Positions 22,011-32,480 of a DNA stretch of 64,000 nt are shown here, one piece after another (the stretch's first letter is position 1; each line of letters opens with the position of its first letter). The notes beneath the pieces were generated by a model, which was given only the letters and a program-made list of their open reading frames with translations, searched no databases and had not been told where the DNA came from. The stretch covers positions 2,666,001 through 2,730,000 of the forward strand of contig NC_039498.1 in NCBI RefSeq assembly GCF_003590095.1. The letters run 5' to 3'. Origin of the DNA: Trichoplusia ni (Eukaryota; Arthropoda; Insecta; Lepidoptera; Noctuidae). Made by a program: the position numbers and the translations under genes.

Positions 22011-22764
22011 CCATGAAGTTAGCCCGTGGCGAAAAAAAGAGTAAAGAAAAACAAAATAGTGAAATGTCATGAGAATATGTGCTCCACCCGAGCCAAACTT
22101 GAAAAGGATTAAGCATTTGCGGCAATAAAAAAAATGCAGTAGTGATTTTCAGCAGCTCTCGAATAAAGATGATGACTTGTTTGTGTTGCGTAGGTGTACC
22201 TACATATATATGGACAGAAATTAAAAAGGGTTTAATCACGGTTCGGTCACAATTAACATGGAACTATAAGCATTTAAAAAATTACATAGGTATATTAAGA
22301 CCAAATTAATATTCAACAAAATGTGTTTTCGGTGTGCCGTATTACACTTGCATAATATTTATGCATGATGAAAAGAGGCTTCCGAAAACCGTTTTTTTTT
22401 GTCTAGCCAAATGTGGTTCTATTTTATTAAGTATTTAATTTAATTAACCTTTATCCCAGCATTTGCCAATTATCCATTTTATTATGGTTAAAGTATTTTT
22501 TTTTCCATCAGTATACTTTTCCTCTCAGAAAAACACATTATAATTCTATTTCCACATCACTTGCATAATTAAACCGAAGCTCAAGCTTAACCTGTGTTTG
22601 TATGTAAATGTGAAACTAAGACTTCTGTAAACGATGAGAGTTTCACGCTTTGCTTTTAATTAATTAAAGAAAACCGCCATTAGGTAATTAGTCCAGGACC
22701 GGTATTGCATTACTTACAGAAATTATTATAGTAGTATATTTGTTCAATTATAAATGTTTAAAAT
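22011..22764. other. intergenic, no gene seen
   Basis: AT-rich sequence up to the target-site duplication of the SINE. No frame or repeat family recognised. Confidence 0.45.
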
Positions 22765-22780
22765 ATGACTAAAACTAATG

Positions 22781-23472
22781 AGGAGCTCGTGGCTAAGCTA
22801 TAACCGCATAAGTGATTCGATCACAGGTTAAGCTATGCTTGACGCGGTTGGTCCGTAGATGGGTGACCATCTTTCTCATAGCGAGTTCCTCCGTGTTTCG
22901 GAACGTTAAATTGTGGGTCCCGGTTGTTATTCCCACATCTTTGACAGCCGTTACAGGTAGTCAGAAGCTTGAAAAGTCTGACAGCCAGTCTAACCAAGGG
23001 GTGTCGTGTTGCCCAGGTAAGTGGGTTGAGGAATCCAGATAGGCAGTCGCTCCTCGTAAAACACTGGTACTTAGCTGAAACCGGTTGGACTGGTAGCCGA
23101 CCCCAAAATAGTTGGGAAAAGGCTAGGCCGATGATGATGTCCGAGTATATTACCCACGGCGGGGGGCCACATTCGGTGCTATGGATGCGGTCCCAATATG
23201 AGGCGAGGAGGCCGACGCTCTTTACACGTCGGCCTCCACACAACACAAGAAAGTGACCTACCGGCCCACATTACTGGCCGGTGGAAGCCCGCGGTCGGTG
23301 TATGAAGGATTGCAACGCATTGCCATACACCGACACAAAAACGCGGATGACGTAGCACGGCGGTTCAGGTTTAGTCAGTAAAAGTCCGACACTACCCATT
23401 TCCTCCCCCGAGGGAGTGGGTGTCCATGAGGATTCCCCCGCCTAAACAAAAAAAAAAAAAAGGCCGATGATG
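22781..23472 (+). mobile_element. tRNA-related lepidopteran SINE (family A), copy 1, split by a later insertion
   Basis: The head (GCTCGTGGCTAAGC..., then GATTCGATCACAGG as a B-box-like block) and the tail (GCCGACCCCAAAATAGTTGG, then GGGAAAAGGCTAGG and GATGATGATG) match a SINE type I know from moth genomes. It is flanked by a 16-bp direct repeat, ATGACTAAAACTAATG, at 22765-22780 and 23473-23488, a clear target-site duplication. The tail is interrupted at 23140-23460 by a younger element; the SINE proper is about 370 bp. Confidence 0.85.
23140..23460 (+). mobile_element. 5'-truncated LINE 3' end nested in the SINE
   Basis: A 321-bp insertion ends in a 13-A tail (23448-23460) and is bounded by the 15-bp direct repeat AGGCCGATGATGATG (23125-23139 and 23461-23475). 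The end carries GGTTTAGTCAGTAAAAGTCC and GAGGGAGTGGGTGTCCATGA, text I associate with the 3' untranslated region of a common lepidopteran non-LTR retrotransposon. No reverse transcriptase frame remains. Target-primed reverse transcription explains the tail, truncation and duplication. Confidence 0.85.
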
Positions 23473-23488
23473 ATGACTAAAACTAATG

Positions 23489-24387
23489 TAGGTATATCAA
23501 CATTATAGATTTTAAATCAAAACAATCGATACCATAACAGTTGTATTTTTTAAAGTGGGCTTAAGAAGTTTACATCTAGATTGGTTTCAGTACTTACCTA
23601 AACAAACGGAGTTTAGTATTGTAACGTTGTTTTTTTTCTATATTTTTTTTAAGCCAAATTCTGTGAAGAAGGTGAAGTGAAGGTAATGTTTTATTTACAG
23701 TATTTCTTTCAGCTTCCGACTTACCATGGCGGCGTGCCCCTTCCTCGATGAAACAACTGCTTAATGAGAATGGAAAGTGATCAAAGGACATAATATGTGT
23801 TAAAAAGATCCATTCCGAAACTTATTAAAAAATATCTGAAATAGTTTTAGGTACTCAAAGAAAAAGCTCGATATTTTTTTAATACTTTAATTCAACATTC
23901 AGATATCATGGGAATATAAACTACAAGGAATTACACCGCTCAAGTAAAACCTTGGTTCATTAACTGTTATTTATCGAGAAAATCTAAGGTTCTATTCAGA
24001 TACTTATGATAAGATAATAATCCTCGCTACCAAGAAGGTTGTACCGTAATCTTACTTCAATAAACTAGTAAACAAGAAAATTGCATCATCTGTAATTCAT
24101 GTTGCTTATATTTAGTACCTATATAAATACTTTATATCGATTTTTTTTTCATTTTTTACTACTCCAACTATGCATCTACTTACAACATATATTTTTCCTA
24201 ATTCGACTACCATTACATTTAAAAGACGTAAAATGACGAATAATTTTAAATCTTATTTTTCATCAACTTTGAGCACGCTCTAAAAGACGTGCTTTCTAAT
24301 CTTAAATTTATCATTAATCGCTAAACAAGATATAATTTCAAAATGGATAATTGATTATTAAAACTTAAATCTATTTTTTTAAACGAC
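23489..24387. other. intergenic, one splice-like site on the - strand
   Basis: Mostly AT-rich. At about 23718-23735 the - strand reads CGCCGCCATG|GTAAGTCGG: a strong start context directly followed by a donor, which would suit a first exon ending in its own ATG. No downstream exon was found, so it is noted but not called. Confidence 0.35.
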
Positions 24388-24465
24388 TCCCACACTAAGG
24401 ATTCTTATCCTTGTGTCGCGTTGGAATAACAAACATTCAAGTTATATGCACAAAGACTGCATCTT
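24388..24465 (-). mobile_element. fragment of tRNA-related SINE family B
   Basis: CACACTAAGGATTCTTATCC, then CTTGTGTCGCGTTGG and AACATTCAAGTTATATGCAC are the reverse-strand tail text shared with 51931-52045 and 62955-63075. The head is missing. Confidence 0.6.
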
Positions 24466-25829
24466 AATCCCACTGTGTATGAAGGTAGCAGTGTATTTAA
24501 AGGCATCCGCCAGGTATATAAAGCTGGGCTTTGTGTTCTAACCTTGGTCCGAGCGCTGTGATTCGGCGGCCATAAATGCATCGATCAATATGAATCTGTT
24601 ACATAACCCCGGCCTAATGTTATATCTGGAATGTTCGTTATTCAACGGCATCGCTTAGCTAACCTATATATTTCTTATTCAATAATTCTTAGACCTACGC
24701 CGGAAGAAGATAAGTTTATCTATAGATAAATATGTATAAGTTAACATTCAATCCTACTTAATTACTATAAACATTAAAATTGTGCTACAAGACTCTAATT
24801 TAATGACGTGTTCATTATATCTAGGTGACTATTCTAATTTCTACCAACTACATACTAAAGTGAGTTATGACTCAAATCGTTATTCGTATACTGAAAAGTT
24901 GCTTTACTAGGTATTTTTACTTTAATTTTATAACATTGAATAAGATAAAAAGATATTCAAAATGTTCAGTTACTTCTTATCGAAGGCGCAAATGGAAGTT
25001 AGCCCGGTGTTATCGCCTTAACAAGCCATCAGCGCAAGAAAATCTATTTCAAACTACAATTTACATAAAACCCACAGGGGCAACACTGAGTAATATTAGA
25101 AAGCTGTTCAGTACAGATTGGATGAGACGACACGTGATCCGCCGCGAGCTGAGCATCCCACTGCAATACCCTGAGTTGATTGGTAATTGAAGCTGCCAAC
25201 ATAATGATGTAATAGAAGCAAACATAAATGTATTGTCTCCTTTTAAAATAAAACCCATACTTCAATTGCATTTGATTTGATTTCACAGTTTCTACTGCAT
25301 TGAGGAGGAAAAATTGTGTGAGAAAAGGAATTCGGTCCTACTTTTTCAATATAAATTTTTGTGTCCAAAAATTTCAAGTTTAGTCTACAATTCCAATACT
25401 TTTTTGGAGAAGGCCTTGTAATTTATCTCTGTGTAAACTTTCGAACCATTTGTCCATCATATCTGATAAAAGAACAGCATTTTATAATTGGTCTTCATGT
25501 AGGTACAATCGGTTATCAGTTCTCTGATTACATTTTCCCTTATATATTCGTCTATTAATAAAATAAATTCGATAAACTGTTATTTTGTTAAGGTTTCTTA
25601 GCTTGCCTTATACGTCTGCATACACAAGTTATTACAATCACGCGCCAATTACAATAAGTATATCGTTGACCAGTTTCTTCGGCAATTAACTATTCCCGCT
25701 ACGCGCTGAGTTAATTACGGTACCTAATTAAATGGAAATGGTATTGAGTGAAATTCTGAGTAAGAAAACCATGGGTAACTCCTTAAAAGATGCTATTAAT
25801 CTCGCATGTGATTTTAATTTATTTATAGT
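24466..25829. other. intergenic, no gene supported
   Basis: A 107-codon + strand frame (24867-25190) is basic and AT-coded in its first half and lacks splice sites or homology. The stretch 25120-25190 is GC-richer and contains a CACGTG box. I do not call a gene. Confidence 0.4.
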
Positions 25830-25840
25830 ATATTTAAGTA

Positions 25841-26091
25841 AGCTCGTGGTTCAGTTATAACTGCACAAGTTGATTGATCACAGTCATGTATAGCTACCCT
25901 TGAGACGATCGGTCAGTAGATGGCTGACCCTCAATGTCATAACGAGTACCTCCATGTTGCGGAAGGTATGATACTGTGGGTGCCGGCTGTTATGCTCCTT
26001 GTAAAACACTGGTACTGAGCTGCATTTGGTTAAGTTAGCTCGAAGCCGACCCCAACATAGATGGAAAAGGCTAGAACAATGACGATGATGA
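25841..26091 (+). mobile_element. SINE family A, copy 2, near full length
   Basis: Starts AGCTCGTGGTTCAGTTATAA, carries the TTGATTGATCACAG B-box-like block and ends GCCGACCCCAACATAGATGG then GATGATGAT. An 11-bp target duplication, ATATTTAAGTA, flanks it at 25830-25840 and 26092-26102. It differs from copy 1 by an internal deletion of about 100 bp and many substitutions. Confidence 0.85.
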
Positions 26092-26102
26092 TATTTAAGT
26101 AC

Positions 26103-26845
26103 GCAGCATTTTTATACAGCCTACAATTTGTACAGTAAATTTTCTGCTTAATAAATGACACCATTAAATATTTTTTTAAACTTGATTTATTTAATATTTG
26201 GAATACTACCCACCCAAACTCGTTTATCGTAAGGATATTCTTATGCTGAGAGAAATTATAGTGGGATGCTAAAGAGTAATAAACAATAAATCGAAATTGA
26301 AAGCATCTGCTAAGTAAACATGAATACATTTCTAATTATATTCTCTAAAACTTTTGTTATGCTCATATTGTGGTTTTTCCTGAATACCAATAAAATTGTT
26401 ACCTGGTTTAGAGTAAAATTGTATTTATTAAGGAGAAACCGTAACTGCGCCGACAAAAATCGATCAAAAGTAATAATAGGCAACTTTTCTTTATTCTACT
26501 CGAGAATCATCTACCTACAGCAATAATACTAGAGAAAGAAAATTCAATGTGCAGTTTTACTAGATTATGGCTTTATCCAATCAATCCCGACTGGTCACTT
26601 TTAAGTAATCTCTCGCAGTAATCATAACTGGTTCTATTTATTAGGTAACTCTTGTAATTCATTATTAATTTCAATATTTTTCATAATAATATTCTGATTA
26701 AAATTTGCAGAACATCAGACGCCACAAAAACAAGTTACCGCATACGTCTCTAAACTTCAATTTAATTACTGTTAACTTCCTCAGAGGTACAAATGAATAA
26801 CGAATGTTTACACAGAGTTTCCAAGCTCTCAAAGAGATTTGTTTT
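26103..26845. other. intergenic, no gene seen
   Basis: AT-rich sequence with chance frames only, between a SINE and a foldback hairpin. Confidence 0.4.
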
Positions 26846-26897
26846 AGTTTTAGTAACCACTGCTAAGAAGCGCGTCTTAGAAGTGGTTATTAAAACT
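26846..26897. repeat. 23-bp near-perfect hairpin
   Basis: AGTTTTAGTAACCACTGCTA... (26846-26868) pairs with 26875-26897 at 21 of 23 positions around the 6-nt loop AGCGCG. Beyond the arms CAAGCTCTC (26822-26830) and GAGAACTTG (26900-26908) also pair, 8 of 9. It sits about 100 bp past the 3' end of the - strand gene at 27002. A small-RNA precursor or a foldback element are both possible. Confidence 0.6.
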
Positions 26898-27000
26898 CGG
26901 AGAACTTGAAAAATTACATTACCTTCCCCGAGATATTTCTTGATGTGGCATACAATACATAATAACAGATGTAAAACATTTATGTTGCATGGATTTAAGC

Positions 27001-27006
27001 TTTATT
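27001..27006 (-). terminator. poly(A) signal overlapping the stop codon
   Basis: On the - strand the frame ends ...TACAAATAAAGC: the TAA stop is inside AATAAA. If used, the 3' untranslated region would be only about 10-30 nt. Confidence 0.5.
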
Positions 27007-27550
27007 TGTATGGAGACATGGCACCCCTGAGCAATCTTGCTCGAATGCCGCCCAAGCTGCAGTCATCTAACCAATTCACGCACTTCTTCTCCGCATTATA
27101 ATACATATGGTTTGGCACGACGGTTACGAACGAATCGAATATGTCCTCCCTGATGACGAGGTAATCGTTCTTTCCTTGATGCTCTACGTACGGTCTGTCG
27201 TACAAAGCGGATTGTTTGTGGTCCAGAGAGTTCTTCAGTTCGTTCTCAACTAACACCCCTCGTTTGATGTCTTCGATGTCAGCCTCGTCTTGCCTCAAGA
27301 CTTTTTTAGCTGGGCCATTGTTTGGGCCCGCCCGTACGTTTTTGGTCATAGCTGAATAATAGTTTTTGGCTTTTGCTAAACTTATGGGGTTCAATCTTCT
27401 ATAATTAGACCGCAGCTTGGTGTCCACAATAAATTGCACTACTTTACTCAAAAGCATTGAATTCTCATTTTTTTTATTCCTTTCTATCTCAGCCGCTAAC
27501 TTCCCAGATGATACTAGTTCAATTAAGAGGCATGAGAATGTAATCTGAAT
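27002..27550 (-). CDS. main exon of an unrecognised, probably secreted prohormone-like protein
   Basis: The exon begins after TTTGTTCACAG at 27550 and stays open in phase 0 for 182 codons to TAA. It reads IQITFSCLLIELVSSGKLAA, a hydrophobic stretch resembling the end of a signal peptide, then a charged region with dibasic sites (YRR, AKK, IKR, EKK) and a C-terminal part KKCVNWLDDCSLGG...RGAMSPYK. Apart from one Cys in the hydrophobic stretch, the only cysteines are the pair with six residues between them, which could form a small disulphide ring after cleavage at KK. No catalytic motif, repeat or known domain is seen. G/C third positions exceed the background. Peptide-hormone or growth-factor precursor is my inference from layout; I do not recognise the family. 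Confidence 0.7.
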   Translation of the reverse strand: MQITFSCLLIELVSSGKLAAEIERNKKNENSMLLSKVVQFIVDTKLRSNYRRLNPISLAKAKNYYSAMTKNVRAGPNNGPAKKVLRQDEADIEDIKRGVLVENELKNSLDHKQSALYDRPYVEHQGKNDYLVIREDIFDSFVTVVPNHMYYNAEKKCVNWLDDCSLGGIRARLLRGAMSPYK

Positions 27551-28344
27551 CTGTGAACAAATAAAAAATATTATTACTACTGTTATTGATCAAATACAGA
27601 TTGAGGGAAAAACAAACGGCCACGAAAGTTCGTTATTCAGAAACAAAAGCTTTTAAAGAATCCCTGCTTTGGCCAGATGGGGAAGGAAAGACTTGGACTA
27701 GCGAAGAAATCTGAATGGGGTGCGAAAACAAATACAGGTTCTTCATTTGTAAGCACATTACAAGACTGAAGAAATTTCTTCAAGTGGATCAGACTGAAGC
27801 AACCGTTTTTACTACATTTTCTTCACAACTTATTTTAATGTACTTTGTACAATTCACATTCCACAAGCATTGCTCTAGTCATTCTCTTTAAAATTCATAG
27901 TAATCTTCCACTTAAATATATTCTTATCTATTTGTTAATACCCCTTAATTTTCAACACTTTACATCTTAAAACATAATTAATTAAATCTAATATTTAACT
28001 GTTATTTTCATTTTCTCTTCTTGATTATTCACAAGACTTTCTGAGACCTCTGTTTGTTCGAAAAATCTCTAAAATAAAAGAGTCGAATCAGATTCATTAC
28101 AAGATTCAATGGAATTAAACTGACTATGAAATTGGATTTCTTTAATTGCGCTGAAGAACCGCGCAGTATTTTTTCATGAATTATGTTTTTCTTTCTTCTG
28201 TTGTAAACATTTTTTGCTAGTCATAGTGCAGAAATACAATAAAACACAATTATTTAAAAATGTTTATAATAAATCTCTTAAAAGATGACGGTTGAGTCCG
28301 CGAAGAAATTGTTATAGTTAATAGACGATCGGAGCGTAACCTAC
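27551..28344 (-). other. presumed intron of the prohormone-like gene
   Basis: AT-rich sequence with no repeat or frame of note, bounded by the acceptor CACAG at its - strand 3' end. Its extent depends on the first exon being correct. Confidence 0.35.
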
Positions 28345-28380
28345 TTCTGTGAATGCTAAGGAGAGACTAACTGTGGGCAT
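28345..28380 (-). CDS. possible first coding exon of the prohormone-like gene
   Basis: On the - strand an ATG opens MPTVSLSLAFTE and is followed in phase 0 by the donor GAA|GTAGGT. Joined to the exon starting at 27550 it would give a 194-residue protein whose N-terminus is a moderately hydrophobic signal-like segment. The intron would be about 800 bp. The upstream - strand is GC-richer and contains an ATTGG box. The donor is not ideal and other first exons further away are possible. Confidence 0.3.
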
Positions 28381-28499
28381 CGCTGAAAACGTAATGAAGC
28401 CTGCGCGTATGTTCCACCAATCAGCCAGTTGCTCGCCGTCCGTCGGCGGTGGCGAACGCTTGATACGAAACCTTTGTCAATTTTCTCAATAATTTACGT

Positions 28500-29689
28500 A
28501 GAAAATTGAAAAAGTTGCGGAATTGTCAGTATGTAATTAAAGAGACTAAACTCAAAATATGGAAAAATAACTTGTTTTATTTCTTCTTATTCCACATATT
28601 ACCTTATATTTAAGGCAAAATGTCGGACGTCACTAATGACTGAACTTCAAGTAGAAACACTATCTAAAACTGTTGCTAAAGAGATTCTTGACAACGGTAT
28701 TTTACAACAAGAATAAAAATAAGTTTTAGCTAACACAGACAATAAAAATATAGGAATTCATAGTTGATGAGGTGTTAATAACTACTTGAGCTGTTAAGAA
28801 CCAAGTGAAAATCCAGCATAGTTTACGGCAAAAGCATACGCGTAGACGCTTTCGAATTAGGCTTTTAGTATCGCTGATCAACATTGATGACAGCAGTCCC
28901 AGCAAACTTTATTTTGCCATAGTGCAGAAAAAAAATCATTATATGAACGAAAAAGAAATGTTAGAATCTTAGGAGTATGAAAAATAGATGTTGTCCGGTT
29001 CTTAGACCTACCATTATCAGTCTTAATAATCAATTTTATTGATTTGATGATTTTAGCACTGAAAGCAAGCATCATTTTTTTATTCATTATTTAATCAGAC
29101 GTATCGTAACTGTTTTAGTCCTACAAAAATTATATCATTAACGTAAATCATTATAAATTGATGATCTGTTTTGATATTTAAAAATTGATATTATTTATCA
29201 CAATGTAATTAAAATACAGTTTTACATCTGATCATAGCAAACATGCAAGAAAGGAATCATAAAAATCGCGTATTTGTAGCCTTTTACGATGTCTGTTGAG
29301 AAGGTCATCTAAGAGTGGACACTGTATGAAGAAGACCACTTCTGACATCAAAGATCATATCTCATCACATAAGTAACGAGACTGAAGTCATATTTTTCAA
29401 CACCATATTTATTTCCGCTTCGAAGACGTTTAAGTTCCACAAATGTAATTTTTAATTTACACGAAATATGCTTGTCGAGATTTTACAGAAAAGGATACGA
29501 AGGACGGTAATATTAAATATAATTTGGAAGCTGGTATTAAATTTTCATATTCTGTTCAAGTCTGATTCAGATCTTACGGGAATCAAAATAATACATAGTA
29601 GTTTTATTTTATTTTTTCATTTGGTGAGTTTCATTATTTGTCAGGCTTTGTAGAATTAATAAATATTCAGCTGAATTTATATAAATGTG
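28500..29689. other. intergenic with one repeat fragment
   Basis: Near 28975-29015 GAAAAATAGATGTTGTCCGG and TTAGACCTACC match 52935-52966 (GAAAAATAGATGTCC, TCAGACCTACT). The remainder shows no gene; a frame at 29468-29653 has no supporting signals. Confidence 0.4.
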
Positions 29690-29945
29690 GTGGATATCAT
29701 GGTGGCCTTGCAGCTCAATGCATCGATTTGTTTGAACGAGGTGCAGGTTCAAAAGGAGGACCAAAAAGCAGGTGAATTACCAATGTTTTATTTGAAAAAC
29801 CGGTAAACCCAAACATCGTAAGGAAACCTGGATTTCAACTAATGGAATCTGAAATCGCCAACCAGCAGTGAGCCAGTGTGGTGATCAAGGGTCAAACCTT
29901 CCCTATACGAGAAACAGTGGACAGTATTTAGGCTGATGTTAAACA
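29690..29945 (+). mobile_element. degraded tRNA-related SINE (family C)
   Basis: Begins GTGGATATCATGGTGGCCTT with a GCAGGTTCAAA B-box-like block. The body has GTAAGGAAACCTGGATTT, CTGAAATCGCCAACCAGCAG and GTGTGGTGATCAAGGGTCAA, and it ends GTATTTAGGCTGATG. This order of blocks is characteristic of an abundant lepidopteran SINE. No clear target duplication. Confidence 0.7.
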
Positions 29946-32040
29946 AATCTAAAGTCAAGCTACTGAATAAACAACGAAATGTACGGCTGAACGATTAATA
30001 AAGATTTAATTTTGTTATGTAACGCGAGTTCCAGAAGTACTAACTTGTTTGGCGATGTCACTTTGAAATGCCAGGTATTCGTTAAAAACCTCTTTAATTT
30101 TAGACTCTTTGGAGGACAGTAAAGCCGACTGCTCGCCCTTGAGCTTACATAACCGACCACCAATTTGGGACCGTCTGAGAGGGTTGCAAATATAGTTTTT
30201 AATACTGAAATTAAATTGACCTTTTTGTTCTATGTCAGAAAATGAGATGAAAAAAAATTTTTAAATGCAGCGGAGGTAAAAAAACCTACACTTGAGAAAA
30301 GCCAGAGTTAACAGCCTCAGGCACTGTATGTGAGGAAATAATTTTTGTAAAAAAATAAGAAGATGGTACAAGCAAGACGATTTTTTACACGTGTGCCTTT
30401 TGTACAATGCATTTTCTCTTCTATTCACATTCTGTTGTGCAATGCACAAAAGATTATTTTGAGCTGAGGACCTTCTTTGATGCCAGCGTCATATTTATTA
30501 TGAATGTTCTCTGATATTTTTGTATTTTTGTAAAAGAGAAACATACATAATATGATTTCCATATGGACGAGTAAAAAGCTGACGTCATTTCACCTCAGTT
30601 GTGCTAGATTCTTAGTAGTCATTTGTGGTGAAACTATTAATTAGCATTCTTCATATATTAAAATTAGATTCATTAAGAGTACCATTTCAGTTTCTTTTCA
30701 TGGGGTACTCCGCCGTATTTTTCTGTGAAGAGGCTTTTCCTATAATATTTTCCATCGATGTCTCAAGAGACACTTCAGACAAAACATTTATTTTAATTTT
30801 TATTTAAAAAATAATTTATTATTTTCTATCAAATATTTAATTCAGTACACGTGTATAGGATTTACTTGTTAACAATATTTTAGATAATTTAACCTCCTTA
30901 ACGAAGCTACTGACAGGAGTATGTCTCAAGGAGTTTCATGGAATGGCTACGTTTAGAAATTATTAGAAAATGAGGGCCTAAAGAGTACTTGATGTACTTA
31001 CAAAATAAATATTAATGTTATCAATTATTAAAAGATCAACGAGGTTGTTTCTAGGTGAACTGTTGAGAATGATTCGGCTGCTAAGAACCTGGAATTTGCC
31101 GAAACTCGGGATCCTTACCGAGAAATGACGTCGTACATAATTACATTCCTTCTATACCTGTCTTGTTCATAATCATAGTTTTTTATAAAGTACTTTAAAT
31201 AATATTGATCTTCGAAACTACACAGATGTATTGATGAAGCTCGAATATTATACTGAAATAGTCATAAACCTTCAATTTATCAAATGCCACATTGCTAATA
31301 TCCAGTTTGATGATCTAACAGGCTGTCAAATCATTGATATTCGAGTTGATTGGCGTGCTGACTGACGAGATGACCACTCCATGTATCTTCCTAAATAGCA
31401 GTGGTGCCACGAGTTTAATCAATACTAGGCAGAGCCGAAAATATTTCACGGTCAGCGCAGAATATCCGATTGGAAATGTTTCACCTTGCACTCCGAACGA
31501 AATGTTACGACGCAGTTACCTATGACATTTACAGTGACCTTGAAAATTTACCCAACTAATTTAATACCAGAAAACGCATATATCCCTCAAAACAATGAAA
31601 ATAAGAGGGGAAATTAAAAAAAAATATATTTAATTTTTTTTTATTGATCGATACGAAAAAAATTCACGAGGAATATTTAAAATGTACTCTGAAGTCAGGC
31701 TATTAAAATAAATAGGCATGAAAAACCCTTAGGGCTTATTGCGCATCATTTAATTTCGTTCTGCCATTTAATCGATAACTGCACGGATATACACACATGT
31801 ATATAAAACAATAAGCGCAACATTTCAGTGGGTAGTAAGGGGATGGACAAACATGGACTTCTTAATATTTGGATGTGCCATTCCGCTTTCCGCCCACGCT
31901 AGCATGCAACAAGGCTTTTGTTTTCAAAAAAATGTAGGATTCCAATTATTTGGTTCTATTATTTCAAATGGTAATTATCATATCTAGTTTTAAACTAGCC
32001 AAAGTGAAGATTTTGTAATTTGTATGTTTAAAGGTTTTTT
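29946..32040. other. intergenic, no gene supported
   Basis: AT-rich with short chance frames (29960-30163, 30261-30449, 30625-30807). A 63-codon + strand frame at 31334-31525 is somewhat GC-richer but has no splice signals or recognised motif. Confidence 0.4.
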
Positions 32041-32260
32041 TTTCGGTGTTACTAGTACTACGCTCACAGGTAGAAGCCGCATCCAAAGTATTTCGTGGCT
32101 CGTGACCTTCAGCAACAGTAGCTGAACGCGGGCGGGCTGGGATCACTCGCACCCCGAGCGTCGCTGAAGCTGGTCTCCTCATCAGACGCTGCCAACGGGG
32201 CTCCAGAACATTCCCCACCATTGCCTATTGCATAATAGGCAATCAATAAAATACCGCGCA
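32041..32260 (-). repeat. GC-rich segment, possible retroelement fragment
   Basis: An abrupt GC-rich island in AT-rich DNA. On the - strand it is open for about 60 codons from an ATG at 32221 (MVGNVLEPRWQRLMRRP...), with arginine/proline-rich text and no domain I know. An ATTGCCTATT / AATAGGCAAT hairpin (32220-32243) sits exactly at the ATG side. This may be the 5' part of a retroposon; a CpG-rich promoter is the alternative. Confidence 0.35.
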
Positions 32261-32340
32261 CTTCTCCCTTACCGCTGAGGTTGAGAAATTAAAAATTTCA
32301 GAATTTTCGAGCGAGCTTCTACGATAAGGTAAGTACCTGA

Positions 32341-32480
32341 GATTATTTTTCTGGTTTATTTTTCCTTTTTTTTTACTTATTTTTTTTTCTTATTTTTTTT
32401 TATTAATTCAGTTTATTTATATTTTCTTTCACTTTAATATAAATTCTAAATTATTTTGTTGTATATTTTCCATATTTTAA
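32341..32480. repeat. T-rich low-complexity tract
   Basis: Long runs of T broken by single A or C, extending from a strong donor-like AAG|GTAAGT at 32330. It resembles a decayed poly(T), the mirror of a retroposon tail on the - strand. Confidence 0.5.

Noticed and set aside
22833..23256. overlapping frames of 95-137 codons on both strands
   Set aside because: They lie across the junction of a SINE and a LINE 3' end, both of which are non-coding.
24867..25190. 107-codon + strand frame
   Set aside because: AT-driven codons, no splice sites, no recognised motif, and the opposite strand is open over the same GC-richer part.
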